Source: Streptomyces ficellus (GTDB taxonomy: Bacteria; Actinomycetota; Actinomycetes; Streptomycetales; Streptomycetaceae). Taken from it: a DNA stretch of 64,000 nt. Under the pieces are notes generated by a model. That model saw nothing but the letters and a program-made list of their open reading frames with translations, was not told the origin of the DNA and searched no databases. Made by a program: the position numbers and the translations under genes. Below, one piece after another: positions 1 to 7,571 of this stretch (its first letter is position 1; each line of letters starts with the position of its first letter). The DNA is taken from positions 1,488,001 through 1,552,000 of the forward strand of contig NZ_CP034279.1 of the NCBI RefSeq assembly GCF_009739905.1, given 5' to 3'.

Positions 1-119
1 CGGAGGACCCGGAGTGGGGCGAGTTCGCGGGGGTCACGTTCTCGCCGGACGGCGGGACGATGTACGTCAACTGCTACACGCCGGGGACGACGTTCGCGGT
101 GACCGGGCCCTGGGCCTAG
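1..119 (+). CDS. PhoX-type (DUF839) phosphatase, C-terminal end only
   Basis: Only the last 38 codons are in the window (reading frame from base 3 to the TAG at 117-119). The fragment reads EFAGVTFSPDGGTMYVN and ends with TPGTTFAVTGPWA. This resembles the end of the secreted, Tat-exported PhoX/DUF839 alkaline phosphatases of Streptomyces, which close with a beta-propeller blade and an aromatic 'GPW' terminus. Most of the protein, including the metal site and the signal peptide, lies outside the window, so the family call rests on this tail alone. The stop codon falls inside the left arm of the inverted repeat that begins at 118, so the insertion of that element may have defined the present 3' end. 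Confidence 0.6.
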   Translation, partial: EDPEWGEFAGVTFSPDGGTMYVNCYTPGTTFAVTGPWA

Positions 120-313
120 GGCCTTTCGTTTGGATCAGGCTGGACCAGTGAGCGGGGTCTGGTGCGTGCAGATGCAAGGCGGAGGAGGGAGCCACTGCGG
201 TGGGGGCACCTCCCGTGCCCGAAGGGCTACGGGGGACATTGGCGACCGACGACAACGCCGCAGATGTGCGTGCCAGGGCACGCGAGCCCAGCAAGATCCG
301 AACGAAAGGCCCT
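118..313. repeat. MITE-like element with 19-bp terminal inverted repeats
   Basis: The left arm AGGGCCTTTCGTTTGGATC (118-136) is repeated in inverted orientation as GATCCGAACGAAAGGCCCT (295-313), with one mismatch in 19. The 158 bp between the arms hold no convincing gene. The size, the near-perfect terminal repeats and the lack of coding capacity fit a miniature inverted-repeat element or a large structured intergenic repeat. From memory, very similar 'GGGCCTTTCGTTTGGATC' ends recur in Streptomyces genomes. I see no clear target-site duplication. Confidence 0.6.
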
Positions 314-331
314 GAGTCCGTGCGCCGGGTG

Positions 332-357
332 CCGCGCGGTCACCGCGAACCGCGCGG
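332..357 (-). terminator. hairpin directly after the P450 gene
   Basis: CCGCGCGGT and ACCGCGCGG form a 9-bp perfect stem with an 8-nt loop. It abuts the stop codon of the minus-strand P450 gene and there is no clear U tract, so it is at best a weak factor-independent terminator. Confidence 0.4.
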
Positions 358-1584
358 TCACCAGGTGACGGGCAGGCCCTCCGGGCCGCGGATGAGCGTG
401 CTGCGCCGCCAGGGCACCTCCTGGGGCGGGACGGCAAGGCCGAGGGTGGCCGGCAGGCGGTCCAGGAGGGTGTCGACGAGCAGCTCGGTCTGCATCCGCG
501 CCAGCATGGCCCCCATGCAGTAGTGCGGCCCGTGCCCGAAGGCGACGTGCGGGTTGGGCGCGCGGTCGAGGTCGATGCGCTCGGGGTCGGGGAAGACGTC
601 CGGGTCGCGGTTGGCGGCCAGGTAGGAGACGTAGACGGCGTCTCCCGCGCTGATCCGCACGCCGTGGAGCTCCACGTCCTCCTGGGCGATCCGGGCGAGC
701 CCCACGGAGCTGCGGTGCGGGATGTAGCGCAGCAGTTCGTCGAGGGCACGCGGCCGGGCGGCCGGCTCGGTGCGCAGCCGCTCCAGGAGGGCCGGGCGGG
801 TGAGCAGGAGGTAGAGCATCTGGCCGGTGTTGGCGGTGACCGCCTCCCCGCCGATCTGGAGCGGGCCGACGAGGCCGATCGCCTCCTCCTCGGTGATGTC
901 GCCCCGGCCGACCGCGGCGCCCAGCAGGGAGATGACGTCCTCGTCCGTGCTGCCGTACCGCGACCGGATGGTCTCCGTGAACCAGCCGTACATGCCGTCC
1001 TTGGCCCGCGCGCTGGCCTCGGCGCCGCCCGAGGAGGAGACGATCTGCCGGGTCCAGGCGTGCATCCGCTCGCGGTCGGCGGCGGGCACGCCCATGACGT
1101 CGCAGACCACCGCGATGGGGAAGGGCTCCAGGACGCGGGCGACCAGGTCCGCGGGCGGACCGGCGTCGAGCAGGGCGTCCACCATGCCGTCCAGCGTGTC
1201 CTGGGCGTGCGAGCGCAGCCGTTCGACGCCGCGCAGGGTGAAGGCGGGCGCCACGGCGGCCCGCAGCCGGTTGTGGTCGGGCTGGTCGGCGAAGGCCAGT
1301 GAGCCCTTCTTGGGCTTGAAGTGGGGCGCGAGCCGGGTGACCTTGCCGTCGACGACGGGCGCGCGGGTGAAGCGCGGGTCGTTGGTGACCATCCGGACGT
1401 CCTCGTAGCGGGTCACCAGCCAGGCCCAGCCCTCGCCGTGGGGCAGCTGGATGCGGCTGACCGGTCCTTCCCGCATCAGCTCCGCGAGCACCGGGTCGAA
1501 ATCCGTGCCGCTGATGTCCAGCGCGGGCCAGTGCCGCACGGGGGGCGGACCCAGTACGGGCCGTGTGGCGGTGTCCTCGATCAT
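358..1584 (-). CDS. cytochrome P450, CYP158-like
   Basis: This 408-aa haem monooxygenase is soluble, with no membrane anchor, and should take electrons from a ferredoxin. The haem-ligand loop is FGHGPHYCMGAMLARMQ near the C-terminus. The I-helix carries GGEAVTANTGQM, the K-helix ELLR is present, and the protein ends LIRGPEGLPVTW. These stretches and the N-terminal DPVLAELMREGP...HGEGWAWLVTRYEDVR closely match, from memory, CYP158A1/A2 of S. coelicolor. Those enzymes couple flaviolin oxidatively into biflaviolin pigments. The substrate could therefore be flaviolin or another phenol, but no type III polyketide synthase (RppA) or cupin lies beside it here. It is a single gene, transcribed divergently from the deacetylase lipoprotein across about 130 bp that must hold both promoters. 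Confidence 0.85.
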   Translation of the reverse strand: MIEDTATRPVLGPPPVRHWPALDISGTDFDPVLAELMREGPVSRIQLPHGEGWAWLVTRYEDVRMVTNDPRFTRAPVVDGKVTRLAPHFKPKKGSLAFADQPDHNRLRAAVAPAFTLRGVERLRSHAQDTLDGMVDALLDAGPPADLVARVLEPFPIAVVCDVMGVPAADRERMHAWTRQIVSSSGGAEASARAKDGMYGWFTETIRSRYGSTDEDVISLLGAAVGRGDITEEEAIGLVGPLQIGGEAVTANTGQMLYLLLTRPALLERLRTEPAARPRALDELLRYIPHRSSVGLARIAQEDVELHGVRISAGDAVYVSYLAANRDPDVFPDPERIDLDRAPNPHVAFGHGPHYCMGAMLARMQTELLVDTLLDRLPATLGLAVPPQEVPWRRSTLIRGPEGLPVTW

Positions 1585-1711
1585 GCGTCCGTCCCTTCGA
1601 CATGGGGTTTTCCCTCACGATCACCCGGGCGGGGCGGGACATCGCGCTGGACTACTCCGGACGGAAGCGCGAAGAGCACCCACCATTACGATCGTCGTAT
1701 ATTTTCCGCAC

Positions 1712-2596
1712 GTGATCACTTTTGTACGGAATGTCTCCCTCGCGGTCGCCCTCTGCGCGGTCCTCGCCGGCTGCGGCGGTACGTCCGGCAGCGGTACGTC
1801 CGGCGGCGCACGGCCCGCCGCGCCGGAACGGCCGGCCGGGGCCGCGGCCCCCTCCCCCGCCGGGACGCCCCCGGCCATGGCACCCGGCCCCGGCGGGCTC
1901 ACTCCCGTGTTCGCACGCGGGCCCGCGACGGCGGGCAAGACCGTGGCGCTCACCTTCGACGCCGACATGACGGCCGACCAGGGGCCCCGCGCGGCGCGCG
2001 GCGAGCGGTTCGACAACCCCGCCCTCATCGACACGCTGCGGCGCCTGAAGGTCGACGCGACCGTCTTCATGACCGGCCGCTGGGCCGAGGAGTACCCCGA
2101 CCAGGCCAGGGCCATCGGCAACGACCCGCGCTTCGAGATCGCCAACCACTCCTACAGCCACCACGCCTTCAAGGCCCCCTGCTACGGGCTGCCCACCCTG
2201 GCTCGCCCCGACATGGCGGCCGACGTACGCCGCGCCTTCGACGCGTTCCGCACGGCCGGGGCGCGCAACGTCGTGCCGTACTTCCGCTTCCCCGGCGGCT
2301 GTCACGACGACGAGGCGCTGCGCGCCCTGGCCACCACCCGGGTGACCGCCGTCCAGTGGGACGTGGTCGGCGGCGACGCGTTCGCCACGGACGCCGACGC
2401 GGTCGCCGAACAGGTCCTCGCGGGCGTGACACCGGGCTCGCTGGTGGTCCTGCACTGCACCCGCAGCGCCGCCCCCGTCACCGAGCGGGCGATCCGCCGC
2501 ATCGTGCCCGAGCTGCGCGAGCGCGGCTACCGCTTCGTCAAGGTCTCGGAGCTGATGGCCACCACCGGGCGCGACCCCCGGGCGGACTTGCGCTGA
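1712..2596 (+). CDS. polysaccharide deacetylase (CE4/NodB) lipoprotein
   Basis: This is a metal-dependent carbohydrate esterase that probably N-deacetylates chitin-like or peptidoglycan glycans outside the membrane. The GTG at 1712 gives a 294-aa precursor with a lipoprotein signal (VRNVSLAVALCAVLAGC; the lipobox Cys is near residue 21). A Pro/Ala/Gly-rich linker follows to about residue 65. The NodB motifs are in order: ALTFDADMTAD (metal Asp), ANHSYSHHAF (HxxxH metal ligands), YFRFPGG and a final VLHC. No strong ribosome binding site precedes the GTG, and the upstream DNA is unusually AT-rich (GTATATTTTCC), so the message may be leaderless or have a very short leader. No earlier in-frame start gives a sensible signal peptide. 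Confidence 0.85.
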   Translation: MITFVRNVSLAVALCAVLAGCGGTSGSGTSGGARPAAPERPAGAAAPSPAGTPPAMAPGPGGLTPVFARGPATAGKTVALTFDADMTADQGPRAARGERFDNPALIDTLRRLKVDATVFMTGRWAEEYPDQARAIGNDPRFEIANHSYSHHAFKAPCYGLPTLARPDMAADVRRAFDAFRTAGARNVVPYFRFPGGCHDDEALRALATTRVTAVQWDVVGGDAFATDADAVAEQVLAGVTPGSLVVLHCTRSAAPVTERAIRRIVPELRERGYRFVKVSELMATTGRDPRADLR

Positions 2597-2658
2597 AGTG
2601 CGCTCCAGGTCCTAGCGTCGGTGCACCGGAATGACCAAGGACGACGAGGGGACACACC

Positions 2659-3687
2659 GTGCGCTACACACTGCTCGGCCGCACCGGGCTGCGGGTCAGC
2701 GAGCTGGCGCTGGGCGCCATGACCATGGGCCACGACGCCGGCGGTGACGTGAACCGCCGCATCCTCGACGCGTACGCGGACGCGGGCGGCAACGTCGTCG
2801 ACACGGCCGACGTCTACGGGGGCGGCGCCTCCGAGGAGGTCGTGGGCACGCTCCTCCAGGGCCGCCGGGACCGGTTCGTACTGGCCTCCAAGTACACCTG
2901 CGCGACCCACCCGGGCGATGTGAACTCCGGCGGCAACCACCGCAAGAACCTGGTCCAGTCGGTGGAGGCCAGCCTGCGCCGGCTGCGCACCGACCGCCTC
3001 GACGTGCTGTGGGTGCACGCGCGCGACGCGTACACCCCGGTCGAGGAGGTCATGCGCGCCCTGGACGATCTCGTACGCGCCGGAAAGGTGCTCTACCTCG
3101 GCGTGTCCGACTGGGCCGCCTGGGAGATCGCCCGGGCGAACACCCTCGCCGAGCTGCGCGGCTGGACGAGCTTCGCCGGCTCGCAGCTGCGCTACAACCT
3201 GCTGGACCGGACCCCCGAGCGCGAGCTGCTCCCCCAGGCCCGCGGCTTCGGTCAGACGGTCTTCGCCTGGGCCCCGCTCGCCGCCGGGAAGCTCACCGGC
3301 AAGTACCGCCTCGGCGAGACGGGCCGCCTCGCCGACGGGGCGCGGGAGGACGAGCGGGAGCACGCGATCATCACCACCGTGCTGGACATCGCCGGACAGG
3401 GTGGCTGGAGCCCGGCCCAGGTCGCCCTGGCCTGGCTGCGCACCCGGCCGGACGGCATCGTCCCCCTCATCGGCGCCTCCCGGCCGGACCAGCTCGCCGA
3501 CAACCTCGGGTGCCTGGGCGTGGAGCTGGACGCGGACGCCGTCGAGCGGCTCGACCGGGTCAGCGCGGTCTCGCTCGGATTCCCGCACGACTTCCTGCGC
3601 GAGCCCGGCATCGTGCGCAACGTGTACGGCGACCGGCACGCCGAGATCGACGGCACCGACGACCGGCGCACCGGCCGCACGGGGTGA
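2659..3687 (+). CDS. aldo/keto reductase
   Basis: This 342-aa NADP(H)-dependent oxidoreductase has a TIM-barrel fold and is cytosolic. The start is GTG, preceded by GACGAGGGGAC as ribosome binding site. The catalytic tetrad is visible as Asp48 and Tyr53 (VVDTADVYG), Lys78 (LASKYT) and His120 (WVHARD). The C-terminal cofactor segment PLIGASRPDQLADNL is typical of the YajO/Tas-like branch. The physiological substrate cannot be inferred. It stands 62 bp behind the deacetylase and could be co-transcribed with it. It converges with the small CxxC protein, leaving only 6 bp between stop codons. Confidence 0.88.
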   Translation: MRYTLLGRTGLRVSELALGAMTMGHDAGGDVNRRILDAYADAGGNVVDTADVYGGGASEEVVGTLLQGRRDRFVLASKYTCATHPGDVNSGGNHRKNLVQSVEASLRRLRTDRLDVLWVHARDAYTPVEEVMRALDDLVRAGKVLYLGVSDWAAWEIARANTLAELRGWTSFAGSQLRYNLLDRTPERELLPQARGFGQTVFAWAPLAAGKLTGKYRLGETGRLADGAREDEREHAIITTVLDIAGQGGWSPAQVALAWLRTRPDGIVPLIGASRPDQLADNLGCLGVELDADAVERLDRVSAVSLGFPHDFLREPGIVRNVYGDRHAEIDGTDDRRTGRTG

Positions 3688-3693
3688 CCGGAG

Positions 3694-3876
3694 TCAGCCG
3701 GAGCAGGCGGCGCGCTCGGCCTCCCGCCACTCGCAGACCGGACACAGGGTGATGCCCCTGGTCGACTCCGGGTACTCGGTCGGCTCCTGGCACTGGACAC
3801 ACGCGGCGTACGGCGGCCCGCCCCGGGACTCCCCGGCGGCGGGTGCCGTCTCCTCGTACACATCGGGATCGTCCAT
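3694..3876 (-). CDS. small protein with two CxxC motifs (zinc-ribbon-like)
   Basis: A 60-aa protein of unknown function. It carries ACVQCQEPTEY and LCPVCEW, two CxxC pairs about 22 residues apart, the usual geometry of a small zinc ribbon. The N-terminus is acidic and disordered-looking (MDDPDVYEETAPA). The ATG at 3876 is the only start that gives this compact module. Third-position GC is high. It is probably a zinc-binding regulatory or structural protein, with no function assignable from context. Confidence 0.7.
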   Translation of the reverse strand: MDDPDVYEETAPAAGESRGGPPYAACVQCQEPTEYPESTRGITLCPVCEWREAERAACSG

Positions 3877-3905
3877 GTGTACGAGCCTACGCGTCCCGTC
3901 CCGCG

Positions 3906-4583
3906 TCAGCCCTGCTTCGCCTTCTCGGGCGTCAGCTCGCTGGGCCGGACGATCACGAAGCCCTCGCCCTGGAGCATCAGCTGCACGGCCTCGCCGGACC
4001 CGCCGCGGATCATCGAACCGAGGGACTGCGAGCGGGACAGCGAGGTGTTCAGCTGGGCGCTCCAGCCGACCACGGCGTCGGTGTCGACGTACACCGGCTG
4101 GTTGGTGGTGACCGGGATGACGACCGGGTTGCCGTCGCAGATGACGGCGAGCTTGCCGTGCCCGGAGAAGAGGCTGTTGAACAGGCCACCCCCGGTCATC
4201 CCGGCGCCCTTCACGGTCTTGATCTCGTACGAGAGGGTCGCGTCGAAGCACAGGACGTTGCGGCCGTTGACGGTGAGCGCGTCACCCTGCTCGATGTCGA
4301 CGATGAAGCAGTTCTGCGCCTCGTGCGCGAACCACGCCTCCCCCTGGCCCCGGACGGCCATCAGCGGCAGGCCCTCGCCGGTGACGGCCCGCTTGAGCAT
4401 GCCGCCCAGGCCCTGGCCCTTGCGCTCGAACTGGAGGTTGCCCCGGTAGGCGATCATCGATCCCTGCCGGGCGTGCATCTCGCCGTTGACGGCGTACTTG
4501 ACCGACTTCGCGTTCTGGAGGGTCATCCCGGGGACCGTCGCCTGCTGCGCCATGTTCTCGGACGCGAAAAGATCGCTTTTCAT
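3906..4583 (-). CDS. AIM24 family protein
   Basis: A 225-aa protein of the AIM24/DUF124 family, beta-sheet proteins related in fold to the TRAP tryptophan-binding protein. Recognisable segments are AVNGEMHARQGSMIAYRGNLQFER, GQGEAWFAHEAQNCFIVDI and LAVICDGNPVVIPV. The chain is near the usual family length and has no signal peptide or membrane segment. The molecular role of bacterial members is not established; mitochondrial AIM24 is linked to respiratory-complex assembly. ATG 4583 is chosen because the alternative ATG just upstream is out of frame and stops after three codons. It is divergent from the peptidyl-tRNA hydrolase gene. Confidence 0.8.
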   Translation of the reverse strand: MKSDLFASENMAQQATVPGMTLQNAKSVKYAVNGEMHARQGSMIAYRGNLQFERKGQGLGGMLKRAVTGEGLPLMAVRGQGEAWFAHEAQNCFIVDIEQGDALTVNGRNVLCFDATLSYEIKTVKGAGMTGGGLFNSLFSGHGKLAVICDGNPVVIPVTTNQPVYVDTDAVVGWSAQLNTSLSRSQSLGSMIRGGSGEAVQLMLQGEGFVIVRPSELTPEKAKQG

Positions 4584-4653
4584 GCGGGCATGGTGTCCCG
4601 GAACCGCCCGTTCTGCCAAGAACGGGGTCCGAAGCGCCTGGCAGACTGGCCGG

Positions 4654-5322
4654 GTGAGCAGCAACGACGCACCCCAGTACGTCCTCCCCCTCGTCGTCCG
4701 CGTCGAGAAGACCGAGCCGCCCGAGCGCACCGACGCGCTGGAGACCGCCGCGCGGGCGGTGCTGGTGATGCTGTCCGACGACCGGTCGCTCGGCGACGGG
4801 GAGTGGGCCGGGGCCGTGCGCGCCTGGCAGGACGCACGGATCCGCAAGGTGGTGCGCAGGGCGCGCGGCGCGGAGTGGCGCAAGGCCTCGCAGCTCCCGG
4901 GCATCACGGTCACCGGCGCCACGGCCGAGGTGCGGGTCTTCCCGCCCGTGCCCCTGGACGGCTGGCCCAAGGAGCTGGCCAAGCTCCAGGTGTCGGGCAC
5001 GGAACTGGACGACACCGGCGAACTGCCCGACGTGCGCCCCGGGCAGGCGCTGCTGTGGCTCAACCCGGACCTGCACATGTCGACCGGCAAGGAGATGGCC
5101 CAGGTCGGTCACGGCGCCCAGCTGCTGTGGTGGGCGATGACGGACGAGGACCGCGAGGCCTGGCGGGACGCCGGCTTCCCGCTCGCGGTGCGCACCGTTC
5201 ACCCCGACCGGTGGGCCGAACTGACCACGAGCGGGCTGCCGTTGGTGCGGGACGCGGGTTTCACGGAGATCGCCCCCGGGTCGTCCACCGTGGTCTCCGA
5301 CTTCCCGGTCAAGGGCGACTGA
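4654..5322 (+). CDS. peptidyl-tRNA hydrolase II (PTH2) family protein
   Basis: A 222-aa protein whose C-terminal half carries the PTH2 signature HMSTGKEMAQVGHGAQLLWW (residues about 144-163). Family members cleave the ester bond between peptide and tRNA when peptidyl-tRNA drops off the ribosome. The N-terminal half (YVLPLVVRVEKTEPPERTD..., then TARAVLVMLSDDRS) is an extension not found in archaeal PTH2 and may be a degenerate duplicate. The GTG at 4654 is the start that excludes non-coding upstream codons. Actinobacteria normally also have the unrelated Pth1, so this is likely an auxiliary hydrolase. Confidence 0.8.
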   Translation: MSSNDAPQYVLPLVVRVEKTEPPERTDALETAARAVLVMLSDDRSLGDGEWAGAVRAWQDARIRKVVRRARGAEWRKASQLPGITVTGATAEVRVFPPVPLDGWPKELAKLQVSGTELDDTGELPDVRPGQALLWLNPDLHMSTGKEMAQVGHGAQLLWWAMTDEDREAWRDAGFPLAVRTVHPDRWAELTTSGLPLVRDAGFTEIAPGSSTVVSDFPVKGD

Positions 5323-5381
5323 ACGTTCCGTTCCATGTATACGTACCTCCCAGTACTGCCATCAGTTCGGGAGGCACCACC

Positions 5382-6152
5382 TTGTTGTTGCGACGCATCA
5401 ACGGCACGGCACTCATCATCGCGGCCCTCGTCGTCACGGTCGGGGCGCTCGCGTTCCCGGTCTGGTCGTACGCCGACCGCTCCGGCACCGGCCAGGCCAA
5501 TCTCAACGCCTCGACCGTGGCCACCCAGTGGGGCCCGCTGTCGGCGACGGACCGTGACTTCCTGGTGAAGGTCCGGCTGGCGGGCCTGTGGGAACTGCCC
5601 GCCGGCCAGCAGGCGATCGAGCGGGCGCCCAGCCAGGCGATCAAGGACGCCGGCGACCACCTCGTCGTGGGCCACTCCGACCTGGACCAGCGCGCCCGGG
5701 ACGTGGCGGCGAAGCTGGGCGTGGAGCTGCCCAACCAGCCGTCCGAGCAGCAGCAGGGCTGGCTGCGCGAGCTGTCGGCGGCCAGCGGCGAGGAGTACGA
5801 GCGCAAGTTCGCCAACCTGCTGCGCAACGCGCACGGCAAGGTCTTCGCGCTGGTCGCCCAGGTCCGGCACACGACCCGCAACGCGCTGATACGGCAGCTG
5901 GCGAGCGACGCCAACCAGACGGTGCTGGACCACATCACGATGCTGGAGGCGACCGGGAAGGTCGACTTCGACGCGATCGCCAACGAGGCGGCGGGGAACG
6001 CGACCGCGAGCCCGTCCGGCCCGCCGGCCCCCAACGGCAACCTGCCGCCGGCGCCGTCGCCGGCGGTGCCGACCGGGAACGACCAGTCGTTCACGTCCCG
6101 GCCCTCGACGCAGCCCGGCCCGCCGACGGCCATCAACACGACCCGCCCGTGA
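5382..6152 (+). CDS. DUF4142 (ferritin-like) membrane-anchored protein
   Basis: A 256-aa protein with an N-terminal hydrophobic segment (INGTALIIAALVVTVGALAF) and a DUF4142 domain (about residues 45-195: LSATDRDFLVKVRLAGLWE...). A Pro/Ser/Thr-rich tail follows, likely disordered and surface-exposed. The start is a TTG at 5382, one of three consecutive TTG codons. It is chosen because GGGAGG at 5369-5374 lies at an optimal 7 nt upstream. DUF4142 proteins are helical-bundle, often exported proteins of unknown function. Nothing in the neighbourhood adds to that. Confidence 0.8.
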   Translation: MLLRRINGTALIIAALVVTVGALAFPVWSYADRSGTGQANLNASTVATQWGPLSATDRDFLVKVRLAGLWELPAGQQAIERAPSQAIKDAGDHLVVGHSDLDQRARDVAAKLGVELPNQPSEQQQGWLRELSAASGEEYERKFANLLRNAHGKVFALVAQVRHTTRNALIRQLASDANQTVLDHITMLEATGKVDFDAIANEAAGNATASPSGPPAPNGNLPPAPSPAVPTGNDQSFTSRPSTQPGPPTAINTTRP

Positions 6153-6257
6153 TGACCGGTCCGTAACCTCAAATCAAGCTCTGAACTGCGGTTCCTTCGT
6201 TTCGCGCCGCCGCCTGCGGGGCCATTACCCTTCCGACCGACGCAGGAGGAGGGGGAC

Positions 6258-7571
6258 ATGAGGGAACTGGGTACCGGCATCGGCTGGCGTCCGGAGATCG
6301 CGGACGCGGTGGAAGCGCTGGACGGGGTGGACTGGGTGGAGGTGGTCGCGGAGAACGTCTGCGCCGGCCACCTCCCCGACTCTCTCGTGCGGCTGCGCGA
6401 GCGGGGCGTGACGGTCGTCCCGCACGGCGTGTCGCTGGGCCTGGGCGGCGCGGACCGGCCGGACGCGGAGCGGCTCGCGGAGCTGGCGGCGAAGGCCACG
6501 GCCCTGGGGGCGCCGCTGGTCACGGAGCACATCGCGTTCGTCCGGGCCGGGGGCCCGCTGACCGCCTCCCCCGCCCTGGAGGCGGGCCACCTGCTGCCGG
6601 TCCCGCGCACCCGGGACGCCCTGGACGTGCTGTGCGAGAACGTCCGCATCGCCCAGGACGCGCTCCCGGTGCCGCTGGCGCTGGAGAACATCGCCGCGCT
6701 GTTCTCCTGGCCGGGCGAGGAGCTGACGGAGGGGCAGTTCCTCGCCGAGCTGGTGGAGCGCACGGGCGTCCGCCTCCTGATCGACGTGGCGAACCTGCAC
6801 ACCAACCACGTCAACCGGGGCGAGGACCCGGCGAAGGCGCTGGCGGAGCTGCCGGTGGAGGCGATCGCGTACGTCCACGTGGCGGGTGGCGTCGAACGGG
6901 ACGGCGTCTGGCACGACACCCACGCCCACCCGGTCCCGCCCGCGGTCCTGGACGTCCTGTCGGACCTCGCCTCCCGGGTCAGCCCGCCGGGCGTGCTGCT
7001 GGAACGGGACGACGACTTCCCGCCGCCAAAGGAGCTGGCGGGCGAACTCGCCACCATCCGCGCGACGGTGGCGGCCGCTGCCGTGGCGGGTGCGCCGACC
7101 CGTGCCCGGGGTACGCGAACCGCCGCCGGCGGCACCGGCCCGGATGCCGGGGCCGGGGCGCGGGAGCGGCTGGGGATCGCGCAGGCCGCGCTGCTGTCGG
7201 CGCTGGTGGCCGGGACGCCCGCGCCCGAGGGGTTCGACCACGCGCGGCTGCGGGTGCAGAGCCGGGCGCTGGCCGGCAAGCGGGCCGGCGTGGTCGCCAG
7301 GCTGGCGCCCGAGCTGCCGGAGATCCTCGGCGACGGCTACCGGCACGCGTTCCTCGCGTACGCCGCGGCCCACCCCCTGCGCGGCGGCTACCGGCGGGAC
7401 GCGCTGGACTTCGCGGAGCACCTGCTGATAGCCGGGCGACCCGACGACCCCGGAGCCCGCCAAAGGCTCACCGCCTGGTGGCAGGACCGTGCCGGGGCGC
7501 GTCCGCCCGGCAGGGCGACCCGGCTGGTGCGCGCCGCCCGTGCCGCGTTCGTGGGGAGGCGGGCCGCGTGA
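6258..7571 (+). CDS. MNIO (DUF692) multinuclear iron oxidase fused to a partner-like C-terminal domain
   Basis: The N-terminal region (about 1-275) is a DUF692/MNIO TIM barrel. This family uses two or three irons and O2 to rework cysteines or other residues of peptides; MbnB and TglH are the known examples. Candidate ligands are His56 (VVPHGVS), His91 (LVTEHIAF), Glu143 (LALENIAAL), Asp176/Asn179/His181 ([12 protein letters not shown]), His207 (IAYVHVAG), His219-His224 (WHDTHAH) and Glu249 (LLERDDDF). A low-complexity Ala/Gly linker (about 271-300) leads to a helical domain ([45 protein letters not shown]). That domain resembles the DUF2063/HvfC-type partner protein that is normally a separate gene. 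AGGAGGAGGGGG precedes the ATG. Its stop overlaps the start of the Cys-rich membrane protein by 4 nt, so that protein is the likely substrate. The chemistry is unknown. Confidence 0.85.
   Translation: MRELGTGIGWRPEIADAVEALDGVDWVEVVAENVCAGHLPDSLVRLRERGVTVVPHGVSLGLGGADRPDAERLAELAAKATALGAPLVTEHIAFVRAGGPLTASPALEAGHLLPVPRTRDALDVLCENVRIAQDALPVPLALENIAALFSWPGEELTEGQFLAELVERTGVRLLIDVANLHTNHVNRGEDPAKALAELPVEAIAYVHVAGGVERDGVWHDTHAHPVPPAVLDVLSDLASRVSPPGVLLERDDDFPPPKELAGELATIRATVAAAAVAGAPTRARGTRTAAGGTGPDAGAGARERLGIAQAALLSALVAGTPAPEGFDHARLRVQSRALAGKRAGVVARLAPELPEILGDGYRHAFLAYAAAHPLRGGYRRDALDFAEHLLIAGRPDDPGARQRLTAWWQDRAGARPPGRATRLVRAARAAFVGRRAA

Noticed and set aside
135-749. Long open frames opposite and offset to the P450 gene (and similar long frames across the window)
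   Set aside because: They are Arg/Pro/Ala-rich and mirror the codon structure of the real genes, as expected in very GC-rich DNA.
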